Counted from the stretch's first letter, positions 1 through 7,389 are shown. The stretch: 9,520 bases of DNA from Sphaerochaetaceae bacterium (GCA_024405065.1 JAKSPF010000038.1:1-9520); one strand, 5' to 3'. Made by a program: numbers and translations. Notes: generated by a model not told the origin, from the sequence alone.

Positions 1-1
1 C

Positions 2-673
2 AACAATGATTCTCTCAAGGGAAAGAGATGCATTGTTTCCGGCTTCGGCAATGTTGCATGGGGTGCTGTAACAAAGGCAACTGAACTCGGTGCAAAGGTT
101 GTTGCAATTTCAGGACCGGACGGATATGTCCTTGATGAAGACGGTGTAAGCACACCCGAGAAAATCGCATACATGCTTGAACTCAGATCTTCAAACAAGA
201 ACGTTGTTGCTCCTTATGCTGAGAAGTTCGGTGCAAAGTTTGTTCCCGGAAAGAAAATCTGGGAAGTTCCCTGTGATATTGCTTTCACATGTGCACTTCA
301 GAACGAGCTCAACGGAGAAGATGCAAAGCTTCTGCTTAAAAACGGTGTGAAGTACGCAATTGAAGTATCCAATATGGGATGTACTCCTGAAGCCATTGCC
401 GAATTCCAGAAGGCAAGAATTCCGTTCTGTCCCGGAAAGGCTGTCAATGCCGGCGGCGTTGCCACATCAGGACTTGAAATGACTCAGAATGCTCAGCATC
501 TGAAATGGGAAGCTGCTGAAGTAGATAAAAACCTCCATACAATTATGAAGAACATTTTTGAGGCGTGCGTACGTGAAGGCAAGGAAGCCGACGGTTACGT
601 GAACTACGTTAAGGGAGCCAACATTGCCGGTTTCAAGAAAGTTGCCGAAGCAATGTGTGAACAGGGTTTCTGA
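2..673 (+). CDS. gdhA: Glutamate dehydrogenase, hexameric NAD(P)-dependent type, C-terminal half (5' end outside window)
   Basis: This is the last 223 codons of a glutamate dehydrogenase, open from the window edge in the frame beginning at base 2. The enzyme interconverts glutamate with 2-oxoglutarate and ammonia in the cytoplasm. The visible part is the nucleotide-binding domain and the C-terminal helices. The dinucleotide-binding loop SGFGNVAWG is at fragment residues 13-21, followed by KVVAISGPDGY, and then by the family blocks SNMGCTPEA and PGKAVNAGGVATSGLEM. The ending (VKGANIAGFKKVAEAM) is the usual C-terminus of the roughly 445-residue bacterial family, so about half the protein is missing upstream. 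The ATG at 173 is internal, not a start. Lysine is mostly AAG and the codon choice is strongly biased, consistent with high expression. A strong terminator follows the stop, so it is not co-transcribed with nifJ. Coenzyme preference (NADP or NAD) cannot be read with confidence. Confidence 0.96.
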   Translation, partial: NNDSLKGKRCIVSGFGNVAWGAVTKATELGAKVVAISGPDGYVLDEDGVSTPEKIAYMLELRSSNKNVVAPYAEKFGAKFVPGKKIWEVPCDIAFTCALQNELNGEDAKLLLKNGVKYAIEVSNMGCTPEAIAEFQKARIPFCPGKAVNAGGVATSGLEMTQNAQHLKWEAAEVDKNLHTIMKNIFEACVREGKEADGYVNYVKGANIAGFKKVAEAMCEQGF

Positions 674-696
674 TTCAGTAATTTCCGTTAATTACC

Positions 697-740
697 GGAC
701 TGCCGCAGAATGAATAACTCTGCGGCAGTCCTTTGTTTGT
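697..740 (+). terminator. Intrinsic terminator of gdhA
   Basis: A perfect 13-bp inverted repeat (697-709 with 719-731, arm GGACTGCCGCAGA) encloses a 9-nt loop and is followed by the T-rich stretch TTTGTTTGT. It begins 23 nt after the gdhA stop codon and points in the same direction. Confidence 0.93.
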
Positions 741-741
741 A

Positions 742-770
742 TTGAATGACTTGACGTAATGGTTTAGACT
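742..770 (+). promoter_or_regulatory. Candidate sigma-70-type promoter for nifJ
   Basis: TTGAAT (742-747) and TAGACT (765-770) are separated by 17 nt; each matches four of six consensus bases. It lies just after the gdhA terminator and leaves a leader of about 75 nt before nifJ. A stronger -35-like TTGACG at 751-756 has no good -10 at the right distance. Confidence 0.35.
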
Positions 771-776
771 GGATGA

Positions 777-849
777 AGGGTGAGTTTGCACCCTGAAAAG
801 GTTTTACGCGGGATAGCTAGCCACGTAAAAATAAAAATCTATAGAGGTG
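777..849 (+). promoter_or_regulatory. Two-hairpin 5' leader and ribosome binding site of nifJ
   Basis: Hairpin A pairs AGGGTG (777-782) with CACCCT (789-794) around a 6-nt loop. Hairpin B pairs TTTTACG (802-808) with CGTAAAA (824-830) and extends by two more G-C pairs past one mismatch; its loop contains the palindrome GCTAGC. Neither hairpin is followed by a T-run, so they are not terminators. The Shine-Dalgarno sequence GAGGTG (844-849) lies 4 nt before the nifJ ATG. I do not recognise a known riboswitch class here. Confidence 0.45.
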
Positions 850-853
850 TTTC

Positions 854-3800
854 ATGATCAAAAGAAAAATGAAATCCATGGATGGAAACAACGCAGCGGC
901 ACATGTCAGCTATGCTTTCAGTGAAGTTGCAGCAATCTATCCTATCACTCCGTCATCTCCGATGGCTGACTTTGTTGACCAGTGGAGTGCAAACGGTCTC
1001 AAGAACATCTTCGGGACACAGGTGAAGGTTGTAGAAATGCAGTCCGAAGCCGGTGCAGCCGGTGCTGTTCACGGTTCATTGGGTGCTGGTGCTCTCACTA
1101 CCACCTATACGGCATCGCAGGGACTCCTGCTGATGATTCCTAATATGTACAAGATTGCCGCAGAGCAGCTTCCCTGTGTCTTTCATGTATCTGCAAGAAC
1201 GGTATCATCACATGCTCTCAACATTTTCGGCGATCACAGTGATGTGATGGCATGCCGTCAGACCGGTTTTGCCATGCTCTGTGAAGGAAATGTTCAGGAG
1301 GTTATGGATCTTGCTCCTGTTGCTCATCTTTCCGCACTTACAGGAAAGGTTCCGTTTATCAATTTCTTTGACGGTTTCAGAACCTCACATGAGATCCAGA
1401 AGATTGCAGTGTGGGACTATGAAGATCTCAAGGATATGTGTGATATGAAGGCTGTTGAAGCTTTCAGAGCCCATGCTCTTAATCCGGAGCATCCTCACAT
1501 GAGAGGCTCTCATGAGAACGGAGACATATTCTTCCAGCACAGAGAGGCCTGCAACAAATTCTATGCTGAACTGCCCAATGTTGTTGAAGACTATATGAAG
1601 CAGGTCAACAAGAAACTCGGAACTCACTACAAACTGTTCAATTACTACGGTGCAAAAGATGCTGACAGAGTGATTGTTGCCATGGGTTCAATCTGCGATG
1701 TTGCAGAAGAAGTTATTGACTACCTCAATACTCACGGGCAGAAGGTAGGTCTTGTGAAGGTAAGACTGTTCAGACCGTTTGCTCCTGAAAGGTTGCTCAG
1801 TGCAATTCCTGCAACTGCAAAAAAGATTGCGGTTCTTGACAGAACAAAAGAGCCCGGTTCAAACGGTGAGCCTCTCTATCAGGATGTTGTGACTGCTCTT
1901 GCAAATGCCGGCAGAAATGATGTTCAGGTGAGCGGAGGAAGATACGGACTCGGTTCAAAGGACACACCGCCTTCATCTGTCTTTGCAATTTACAAGGAAC
2001 TCAAAAAGGCCAATCCCAAGAGGTTCTTCACTGTCGGTATTATTGACGATGTTACCAAACTCAGTCTTAAAGAGGACAAAAATTGTCCTAACACTGCAGC
2101 AAAAGGAACCATTGAATGTAAGTTCTGGGGACTGGGCGGAGACGGTACAGTCGGTGCAAACAAGAATTCAATCAAGATCATCGGAGACTATACCAACAAG
2201 TATGTTCAGGCATATTTCCAGTATGACTCAAAGAAGACCGGCGGTGTGACAATTTCACATCTGAGGTTCGGTGATAAACCCATCAGGAGTCCGTACTACA
2301 TCAACAAGGCTGATTTTGTTGCATGTCATAATCCGAGTTATGTGACAAAGGGCTTCAAGATGGTTCAGGATGTCAAACCCAGCGGAGTCTACATCATCAA
2401 CTGTCAGTGGACACCTGACGAACTGGAAAAGCACATTGATGCTGCGTCAAAGCAGTACATTGCAAAGAACAACATTCAGCTTTATACCATTGATGCCATT
2501 GATCTTGCACAGAAAATCGGAATGGGCAAGAGAACGAACACAATCCTTCAGAGTGCATTCTTCTCACTTGCAAATGTGATGCCGCAGAAAGATGCTATTG
2601 CACACATGAAGGAAAAAGCAACTCAGTCCTATCTTAAAAAGGGACAGGATATTGTTGATATGAACCATAAGGCAATTGACCTCGGTGCAACAGCATTCAA
2701 GAAGGTTGACGTTCCTGCTTCATGGGCGGAGGCAGTTGACAATACAAAAGCTGAAGCCAAGAAAGGCAAGGCAGAGCTTGTCAAAATGGTTACCGATATT
2801 CTTGATCCTGTGGATAAGATGGACGGAGACAGTCTTCCTGTTTCAGTCTTTATGGATCACGTTGACGGACAGTTTGAACTTGGAGCATCCGCTTATGAGA
2901 AACGTGGTGTTGCAGTATCTGTTCCACGCTGGGATGCATCAAAGTGTATCCAGTGCAACAACTGTTCATACGTCTGTCCTCACGCAACAATCAGACCATT
3001 TGCTCTTACTGAAGCAGAGGCAAAGAAAATGCCGGCAGGAGCACAGGTTGTTGACATCAAGGCAGGAAAGGGCAAGGGTGTGTACAAGTTCACCATTGCA
3101 ATTTCACCTCTTGACTGTATGGGTTGCGGAGTGTGTGTAGGTGCATGTCCGGTGAATGCTCTGACCATGGTTCCTCAGGAAGAAGAGCTTAAGGCTCAGG
3201 AAGTGTTCGGATATTGTGTTTCAAAGGTTTCCGAGAAGAAGGATATGCAGGACAACACCGTCAAGGGTTCACAGTTCCGCCAGCCGATGCTGGAGTTCTC
3301 CGGTTCCTGCGCAGGATGTGCTGAAACTTCTTATGCAAGACTTGTTACACAGCTTTTCGGTGACAGGATGTATGTTTCCAATGCAACAGGTTGTTCTTCA
3401 ATTTGGGGCGGTCCTGCATCAACATCACCGTATTGCACAAATGCAGAGGGAAAAGGTCCGGCATGGTGTAACTCTCTGTTTGAAGACAATGCCGAGCATG
3501 GTCTCGGAATGTTTGTAGGTCAGAACAAGATAAGAGAGGATCTTGCGGCAACTGCAAAACAGATTCTTGCGTCAGACAAAGCTCCTGCATCATTTAAGAA
3601 AGCCACACAGGAATGGCTTGATACGATGAATGACGGTGAAGCAAACAAGGAAGCCACAGCTAAATTCATCAAGGAACTTGAAGCGGCTGAAAAACGCGGC
3701 TGTGAATATGCAAAGGAGATTCTTCCCAAGAAGGATTACCTTGCCAAGAAGTCCGTATGGATTTTCGGCGGTGACGGTTGGGCTTATGACATCGGATACG

Positions 3801-4390
3801 GCGGTCTTGACCATGTGATTGCTTCAAAGCAGGATGTGAATATTTTTGTATTTGATACAGAGGTTTATTCAAATACCGGCGGACAGGCTTCAAAGGCTTC
3901 AAATATCGGACAGGTTGCACAGTTTGCGGCTGCCGGTAAGGAAGTCAAGAAAAAGAGTCTTGCAGAAATTGCAATGCAGTACGGTTATGTTTACGTTGCA
4001 CAGGTTGCAATGGGAGCAAATCCGGCACAGACCATAAAGGCAATCACTGAAGCAGAAGCCTATCACGGACCTTCTCTGGTAATAGGCTATGCACCGTGTG
4101 AGATGCATTCAATCAAGGGCGGTATGATGAATTGCCAGAGTGAAATGAAAAAAGCTGTTGACTGCGGCTACTGGAACCTGTTCAGGTTCAATCCGGAAGC
4201 AGAGCAGAAATTCACGCTTGACTCAAAGGCACCGGCAGGCGGTTATCAGGAGTTCCTGATGAATGAGGCTCGTTACAGCAGACTTACACGTGAGTTCCCG
4301 GACAGAGCGGGTGAGTTGTTTGCAAGAAACGAGGAAGAGGCAAAGGCTCGTTGGGAGCATCTTCAGAAGCTTATTGAACTCTACAAGTGA
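854..4390 (+). CDS. nifJ: Pyruvate:ferredoxin (flavodoxin) oxidoreductase, single-chain PFOR
   Basis: This 1178-residue protein is complete and of normal length for the homodimeric single-chain PFORs. It oxidises pyruvate and CoA to acetyl-CoA and CO2 and passes the electrons to ferredoxin or flavodoxin in the cytoplasm. The N-terminal domain has YPITPSSPMAD (from Y29), with T32 and R115 in the SART block at the positions expected to contact pyruvate. The ferredoxin-like domain carries two 4Fe-4S motifs, C698/C701/C704/C708 and C755/C758/C761/C765. The thiamine diphosphate domain supplies the proximal cluster (C819, C822, C847 in NATGCSS, and probably C1082 in APCEMHS). It also has GDGWAYDIG (GDG at 973-975) and YSNTGGQ (from Y1005). 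All key residues appear intact. The start is set by GAGGTG 4 nt upstream. The gene stands alone between two terminators. Codon use is strongly biased like gdhA, fitting a highly expressed fermentation enzyme. Confidence 0.98.
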   Translation: MIKRKMKSMDGNNAAAHVSYAFSEVAAIYPITPSSPMADFVDQWSANGLKNIFGTQVKVVEMQSEAGAAGAVHGSLGAGALTTTYTASQGLLLMIPNMYKIAAEQLPCVFHVSARTVSSHALNIFGDHSDVMACRQTGFAMLCEGNVQEVMDLAPVAHLSALTGKVPFINFFDGFRTSHEIQKIAVWDYEDLKDMCDMKAVEAFRAHALNPEHPHMRGSHENGDIFFQHREACNKFYAELPNVVEDYMKQVNKKLGTHYKLFNYYGAKDADRVIVAMGSICDVAEEVIDYLNTHGQKVGLVKVRLFRPFAPERLLSAIPATAKKIAVLDRTKEPGSNGEPLYQDVVTALANAGRNDVQVSGGRYGLGSKDTPPSSVFAIYKELKKANPKRFFTVGIIDDVTKLSLKEDKNCPNTAAKGTIECKFWGLGGDGTVGANKNSIKIIGDYTNKYVQAYFQYDSKKTGGVTISHLRFGDKPIRSPYYINKADFVACHNPSYVTKGFKMVQDVKPSGVYIINCQWTPDELEKHIDAASKQYIAKNNIQLYTIDAIDLAQKIGMGKRTNTILQSAFFSLANVMPQKDAIAHMKEKATQSYLKKGQDIVDMNHKAIDLGATAFKKVDVPASWAEAVDNTKAEAKKGKAELVKMVTDILDPVDKMDGDSLPVSVFMDHVDGQFELGASAYEKRGVAVSVPRWDASKCIQCNNCSYVCPHATIRPFALTEAEAKKMPAGAQVVDIKAGKGKGVYKFTIAISPLDCMGCGVCVGACPVNALTMVPQEEELKAQEVFGYCVSKVSEKKDMQDNTVKGSQFRQPMLEFSGSCAGCAETSYARLVTQLFGDRMYVSNATGCSSIWGGPASTSPYCTNAEGKGPAWCNSLFEDNAEHGLGMFVGQNKIREDLAATAKQILASDKAPASFKKATQEWLDTMNDGEANKEATAKFIKELEAAEKRGCEYAKEILPKKDYLAKKSVWIFGGDGWAYDIGYGGLDHVIASKQDVNIFVFDTEVYSNTGGQASKASNIGQVAQFAAAGKEVKKKSLAEIAMQYGYVYVAQVAMGANPAQTIKAITEAEAYHGPSLVIGYAPCEMHSIKGGMMNCQSEMKKAVDCGYWNLFRFNPEAEQKFTLDSKAPAGGYQEFLMNEARYSRLTREFPDRAGELFARNEEEAKARWEHLQKLIELYK

Positions 4391-4422
4391 TTGATTCAGG
4401 ATTCTGAATAAAAACAACACGG

Positions 4423-4464
4423 AGTGTCGCTGAATGAAACGTTCAGTGACACTTCTTTTTTTGT
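4423..4464 (+). terminator. Intrinsic terminator of nifJ
   Basis: A 12-bp stem with one G-U pair (4423-4434 with 4442-4453) and a 7-nt loop is followed at once by TCTTTTTTTTG. It lies 32 nt after the nifJ stop codon in the same direction. Confidence 0.93.
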
Positions 4465-4481
4465 ATCGGAATTGTATCGGA
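4461..4481 (+). repeat. Tandem 10-bp direct repeat, possible operator of the importer operon
   Basis: TTGTATCGGA occurs twice without mismatch (4461-4470 and 4472-4481), a period of 11 bp, about one helical turn. The second copy overlaps the candidate -35 box of the downstream ABC operon, a position where a regulator could act. Part of the first copy also serves as the end of the nifJ terminator T-tract. A regulatory role is inferred. Confidence 0.45.
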
Positions 4482-4506
4482 CAGAAAAATGCGAACAATG
4501 TACAAT
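4478..4506 (+). promoter_or_regulatory. Candidate promoter of the amino-acid ABC importer operon
   Basis: CGGACA (4478-4483) and TACAAT (4501-4506) are spaced by 17 nt, giving matches of 4/6 and 5/6. A second TACAAT at 4523-4528, with TGTACA 18 nt upstream (4499-4504), is an alternative. Either leaves a short leader before the ATG at 4567. Confidence 0.4.
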
Positions 4507-4566
4507 CAAGTAAAAAAAATATTACAATGGAGAAGACCTTAACTGAAGGAAATTCCGGGAACTATT

Positions 4567-5637
4567 ATGATTGAAATCATCCATTTAAAAAAAGAATTCC
4601 AAGGGGTTGTACCTTTAAAAGATGTAAGTGTAAAAATCAATGACGGTGATGTCATTTCAGTTATCGGACCTTCGGGAACCGGAAAATCAACCTTGTTACG
4701 TTGCATCAACAGACTTACCGAAGCAACATCGGGAAAAATTCTGATTGACGGAATTGATATATTGGACAACAACAGTGATATAAACAGCCTGAGAAGAAAA
4801 ATCGGAATGGTTTTCCAGTCTTTTAATCTTTACGAGCATCTTACTGCAGTGGAGAACGTAATGCTTGCACAGACAAAACTTCTCGGCAAATCCAGACAGG
4901 AAGCTTTTGATAAAAGTATGGAACTGTTGAAAAGTGTCGGTATGATTGACCATGCTTTGTACTATCCGTCCGAGCTTTCAGGCGGGCAGAAACAGCGTGT
5001 TGCCATTGCAAGAACACTCTCTACCGATCCGGAAATCATTTTGTTTGATGAACCTACCTCTGCACTTGATCCCCTGATGGTTTCTGAAGTGGAAAACATT
5101 ATTGAGAAACTTTCAAAACAGGGCAGAACAATGATGATTGTTACGCACAGTATGAATTTTGCAAAAAAGATTTCAAACAGGGTATTTTATCTTGATGAGG
5201 GAGGAATCTACGAGGACGGCACACCTGAACAGATTTTTGAAAATCCCAAAAGGCAAAAAACACGTAACTATATTTTCAGACTTTCCAACCTTGAAATAGT
5301 GATGGAGTACGGATTTTCCGGTTTAAGTCAGGCTATGCAAAGTATCAGCGAATTCGGAGAGAAACATAAACTCGGTCAAAGGGCGATTTTCAGGCTTCAG
5401 TTGGTATTTGAGGAATATTGCGTTGCCTGTTTGATGCCAGAACAAAGGCAGGGTGAAACGATAATTGCCCGTATTTCATACAGGGAAGAAAAGGATTCTC
5501 TTACACTCAATGTCAGACACAATATAAAGGGAATCGGAAAAGGCATGAATGATTTATCTGAAAAGATACTTTCTTCTTATGCAAAAATCAGAAACGAAAA
5601 CGGAACTGATGATCACGAAATCTGTTTTGAGCTTTAG
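4567..5637 (+). CDS. Polar amino-acid ABC transporter ATP-binding protein with an extra C-terminal RsbW-like domain
   Basis: The protein has 356 residues. Residues 1 to about 240 form a GlnQ/HisP-type ABC ATPase. It has Walker A GPSGTGKST (34-42), Q-loop Q84, signature LSGGQ (137-141), Walker B IILFDEP (157-163), D-loop SALD (165-168) and H-loop H194, so it should hydrolyse ATP. It would energise the permease encoded directly downstream, at the inner face of the membrane. GlnQ proteins normally stop near residue 245. Here about 110 residues follow (roughly 244-356). Their pattern, a helix RLQLVFEEYCVACL (276-289) followed by a strand-rich part (ARISY, LTLNVR), resembles the anti-sigma/histidine-kinase-like ATPase fold of RsbW. 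The Asn expected four residues after the Glu is missing and no glycine-rich ATP lid is visible, so it is probably non-catalytic. The start is ATG 4567, with only a weak GGGA 6 nt upstream. The stop lies 8 nt before the next gene's ATG. The ATPase call is firm and the C-terminal domain call is inference. Confidence 0.93.
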   Translation: MIEIIHLKKEFQGVVPLKDVSVKINDGDVISVIGPSGTGKSTLLRCINRLTEATSGKILIDGIDILDNNSDINSLRRKIGMVFQSFNLYEHLTAVENVMLAQTKLLGKSRQEAFDKSMELLKSVGMIDHALYYPSELSGGQKQRVAIARTLSTDPEIILFDEPTSALDPLMVSEVENIIEKLSKQGRTMMIVTHSMNFAKKISNRVFYLDEGGIYEDGTPEQIFENPKRQKTRNYIFRLSNLEIVMEYGFSGLSQAMQSISEFGEKHKLGQRAIFRLQLVFEEYCVACLMPEQRQGETIIARISYREEKDSLTLNVRHNIKGIGKGMNDLSEKILSSYAKIRNENGTDDHEICFEL

Positions 5638-5648
5638 AGGTGAATATG
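5637..5648 (+). promoter_or_regulatory. Ribosome binding site that decides the start of the permease fusion gene
   Basis: GAGGTG (5637-5642) precedes ATG 5646 by 3 nt and overlaps the last base of the upstream stop codon. The in-frame GTG at 5640 lies inside this element, so it is more likely part of the Shine-Dalgarno than the initiator. The same GAGGTG precedes nifJ. Confidence 0.65.
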
Positions 5649-7226
5649 AAGAAACGGTATGTCAGAATGGTGTTGGTTGTGATTGTCATGATAAGCTCAC
5701 TTTCAAATGTTTTTGCTTCTGAAGAGTCGGATTATGTTGTAAAAGATTTAACTTTGGATGATTTGAACGGTAAGGTTGTCGGTGTACAGACGGGGTGTCT
5801 TTATGAAACCCATTTACTTAAACGCTGTCCTGATGTAAATATAGAGTTTTTTGCCGATCCCAGCACAATGATTTTAGCTTTAAAACAGGGAAAGCTTTTT
5901 GCGATGCTTACGGAGAGCAATTCTTATCTGTGTGAAAGGCGTTTTCATCCCGGCCTGAAGTATATTGAAGAGGTTCTTGAAAAAATTGATTGCGCTGTTA
6001 TGTTTAGCCCAAGTGGGAGACAGGAAAAGTTGCGTGAAGAGATGAATGCTTTTATAGCAGAATACATAAACAGCGGCGAAAGGGAAGATATGGAGGATTA
6101 TTGGCTGGATAACTCTGACCTTGACAGTTGTGTTGTGGACAGAAGCGGTATTACAGGAGAAAACGGGAAACTTGTAGTGGCTGTTGAATCCGGATATGAA
6201 CCGTTCTCTTTTGTTTCAAAAGGTGAAGTCAGCGGTTTTGACGTGGATTTTGTGTATCGCTTTGCAAGAAAATACGGCTACAGTCCGGAATTTTATTTAA
6301 CAACTTTTGATGCGTTATCCGCAGCAGTTGCCTCCGGAAAGGCGGATTTGGGAATGAATGTTGTTCTTTCCGACGAAAGGTCAGACGGTGCAATATTTTC
6401 TGATCCGTATAATACCTATAATCTGATTGCAACGGTGTATGAGAAATCGGAAAACAAGGAAAGTTTTTTTGAGAAAACAGGAAACAGTTTTTACAAAACT
6501 TTTGTAAAGGAATCAAGGTATGAACTGTTTTTGTATGGAATGTACGTAACTTTGATAATTTGCATTTTATCAATTGTCATCGGCACCGTAGCAGGATTGT
6601 TATTGTACCTTCTTCTGAGAGAAAGAATAAAAGCTTTGACAAGATTTACTGAATTATTCGGTTGGGTGATACATGCTATGCCTACCGTGTTGTTTCTCAT
6701 GATTCTTTCATACGTTGTTTTTGCATCCGCCAAGCTGAACGGGATTATTGTATCCGTTATCGGTTTTTCTGTTTTGTTCTGTTTTACTATGTACGATTTG
6801 ATTGTATCGGGTGTAAAAGCAGTCGGAAAGGGACAGTATGAAGCTGCAAGGGCGCAGGGGTTCACGGATAAAAGTACTTTTTTCCTGATTCAGAATCCAC
6901 AGGCTATATCACATTTTTTACCCGCATATAAGGGAGAGGTTATATCTATTATCAAAGACAGCTCAATCGTCGGCTACATTGCCGTAATGGATTTGACAAA
7001 GATAAGTGATATAGTCAGGAGCAGAACCTACGAAGCGTTTTTCCCCTTAATCACAACAGCTCTGATTTATTTTCTAATCATGGCACTTTTGATTTTTGCA
7101 GTAAACAAAGTCGGTTTACCGTTTGACAAAACCAAGAGAAAAACAAAGAAAATTCTGAAAGGTATTGATGTGTCAAAGTACGGTGATTATTTGGAAAAAA
7201 TCGGCAAACTACCCTCTATTTTTTGA
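5646..7226 (+). CDS. Amino-acid ABC transporter: fused substrate-binding and permease protein with swapped binding lobes
   Basis: This 526-residue protein combines receptor and channel. A signal peptide ends near VFA (residue 24). Residues about 30-160 resemble the second lobe of an SBP_bac_3 protein (DLNGKVVGVQTG, then LKQGKLFAMLTES, ending in YW). Residues about 173-270 resemble the first lobe (KLVVAVESGYEPFSF, GFDVDFVYRFA, ASGKADLG, LSDERSDGAIFSDPY), with the Arg of SDER at the usual carboxylate-binding place. The lobe order is therefore reversed. A HisM/GlnP-type permease follows, with about five membrane helices beginning near 297-325 and the cytoplasmic EAA loop (YEAARAQGF to IIKDSSIVGYIA, about 398-446) that docks onto the ATPase. 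A basic C-terminal tail of about 35 residues ends the protein. It forms an operon with the upstream ATPase, 8 nt apart. Starting at GTG 5640 would add two residues. The likely substrate is a polar amino acid; which one is unknown. Confidence 0.92.
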   Translation: MKKRYVRMVLVVIVMISSLSNVFASEESDYVVKDLTLDDLNGKVVGVQTGCLYETHLLKRCPDVNIEFFADPSTMILALKQGKLFAMLTESNSYLCERRFHPGLKYIEEVLEKIDCAVMFSPSGRQEKLREEMNAFIAEYINSGEREDMEDYWLDNSDLDSCVVDRSGITGENGKLVVAVESGYEPFSFVSKGEVSGFDVDFVYRFARKYGYSPEFYLTTFDALSAAVASGKADLGMNVVLSDERSDGAIFSDPYNTYNLIATVYEKSENKESFFEKTGNSFYKTFVKESRYELFLYGMYVTLIICILSIVIGTVAGLLLYLLLRERIKALTRFTELFGWVIHAMPTVLFLMILSYVVFASAKLNGIIVSVIGFSVLFCFTMYDLIVSGVKAVGKGQYEAARAQGFTDKSTFFLIQNPQAISHFLPAYKGEVISIIKDSSIVGYIAVMDLTKISDIVRSRTYEAFFPLITTALIYFLIMALLIFAVNKVGLPFDKTKRKTKKILKGIDVSKYGDYLEKIGKLPSIF

Positions 7227-7230
7227 TTTC

Positions 7231-7275
7231 AGTCCTACTAAAAACAAGGACTCAAATTAGGACTCGAAAAGGACT
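7231..7275. repeat. Cluster of short AGGACT repeats between the importer operon and the tRNA gene
   Basis: AGGACT occurs three times in direct orientation (7247-7252, 7259-7264, 7270-7275), with periods of 12 and 11 bp, and once inverted as AGTCCT (7231-7236). The inverted copy could form a weak 6-bp hairpin with the first direct copy, but no T-run follows on either strand. This is the only candidate structure at the 3' ends of the operon (plus strand) and the tRNA (minus strand). Its function is unknown. Confidence 0.4.
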
Positions 7276-7315
7276 AGAATAGAAATAAACGGTGGAAAAT
7301 GTAAGGAGTTGTGTT

Positions 7316-7389
7316 TGAGACCGGGAGGATTCGAACCTCTGACCCTCAGATCCGGAATCTGATGCTCTATCCAGCTGAGCTACGATCCC
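7316..7389 (-). tRNA. tRNA-Arg (anticodon CCG, reads CGG)
   Basis: Read on the minus strand, this 74-nt sequence folds as a standard cloverleaf. The 7-bp acceptor stem GGGATCG/CGGTCTC has two G-U pairs. The D-arm is GCTC/GAGC, the anticodon stem is TCAGA/TCTGA with loop TTCCGGA, the variable loop is GGGTC, and the T-arm carries TTCGAAT with one unpaired position at the base of its stem. The anticodon is CCG. The discriminator base is A and the next bases are AAC, so the CCA end is not encoded and must be added enzymatically. The gene is alone on this strand, convergent with the importer operon and divergent from the YitT gene. Confidence 0.97.

Noticed and set aside
2676..3140. 154-codon plus-strand open frame inside nifJ
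   Set aside because: Out-of-frame shadow of nifJ, whose reading frame is intact and carries the iron-sulfur motifs here; the composition is not protein-like.
5640..5645. GTG at 5640 as the start of the permease fusion
   Set aside because: It lies within the GAGGTG ribosome binding site; ATG 5646 has suitable spacing and gives a normal signal peptide.
6229..6865. Minus-strand open frames of 114 and 124 codons opposite the permease gene
   Set aside because: Antisense shadows of a clear permease coding region, with no ribosome binding site or recognisable domain.
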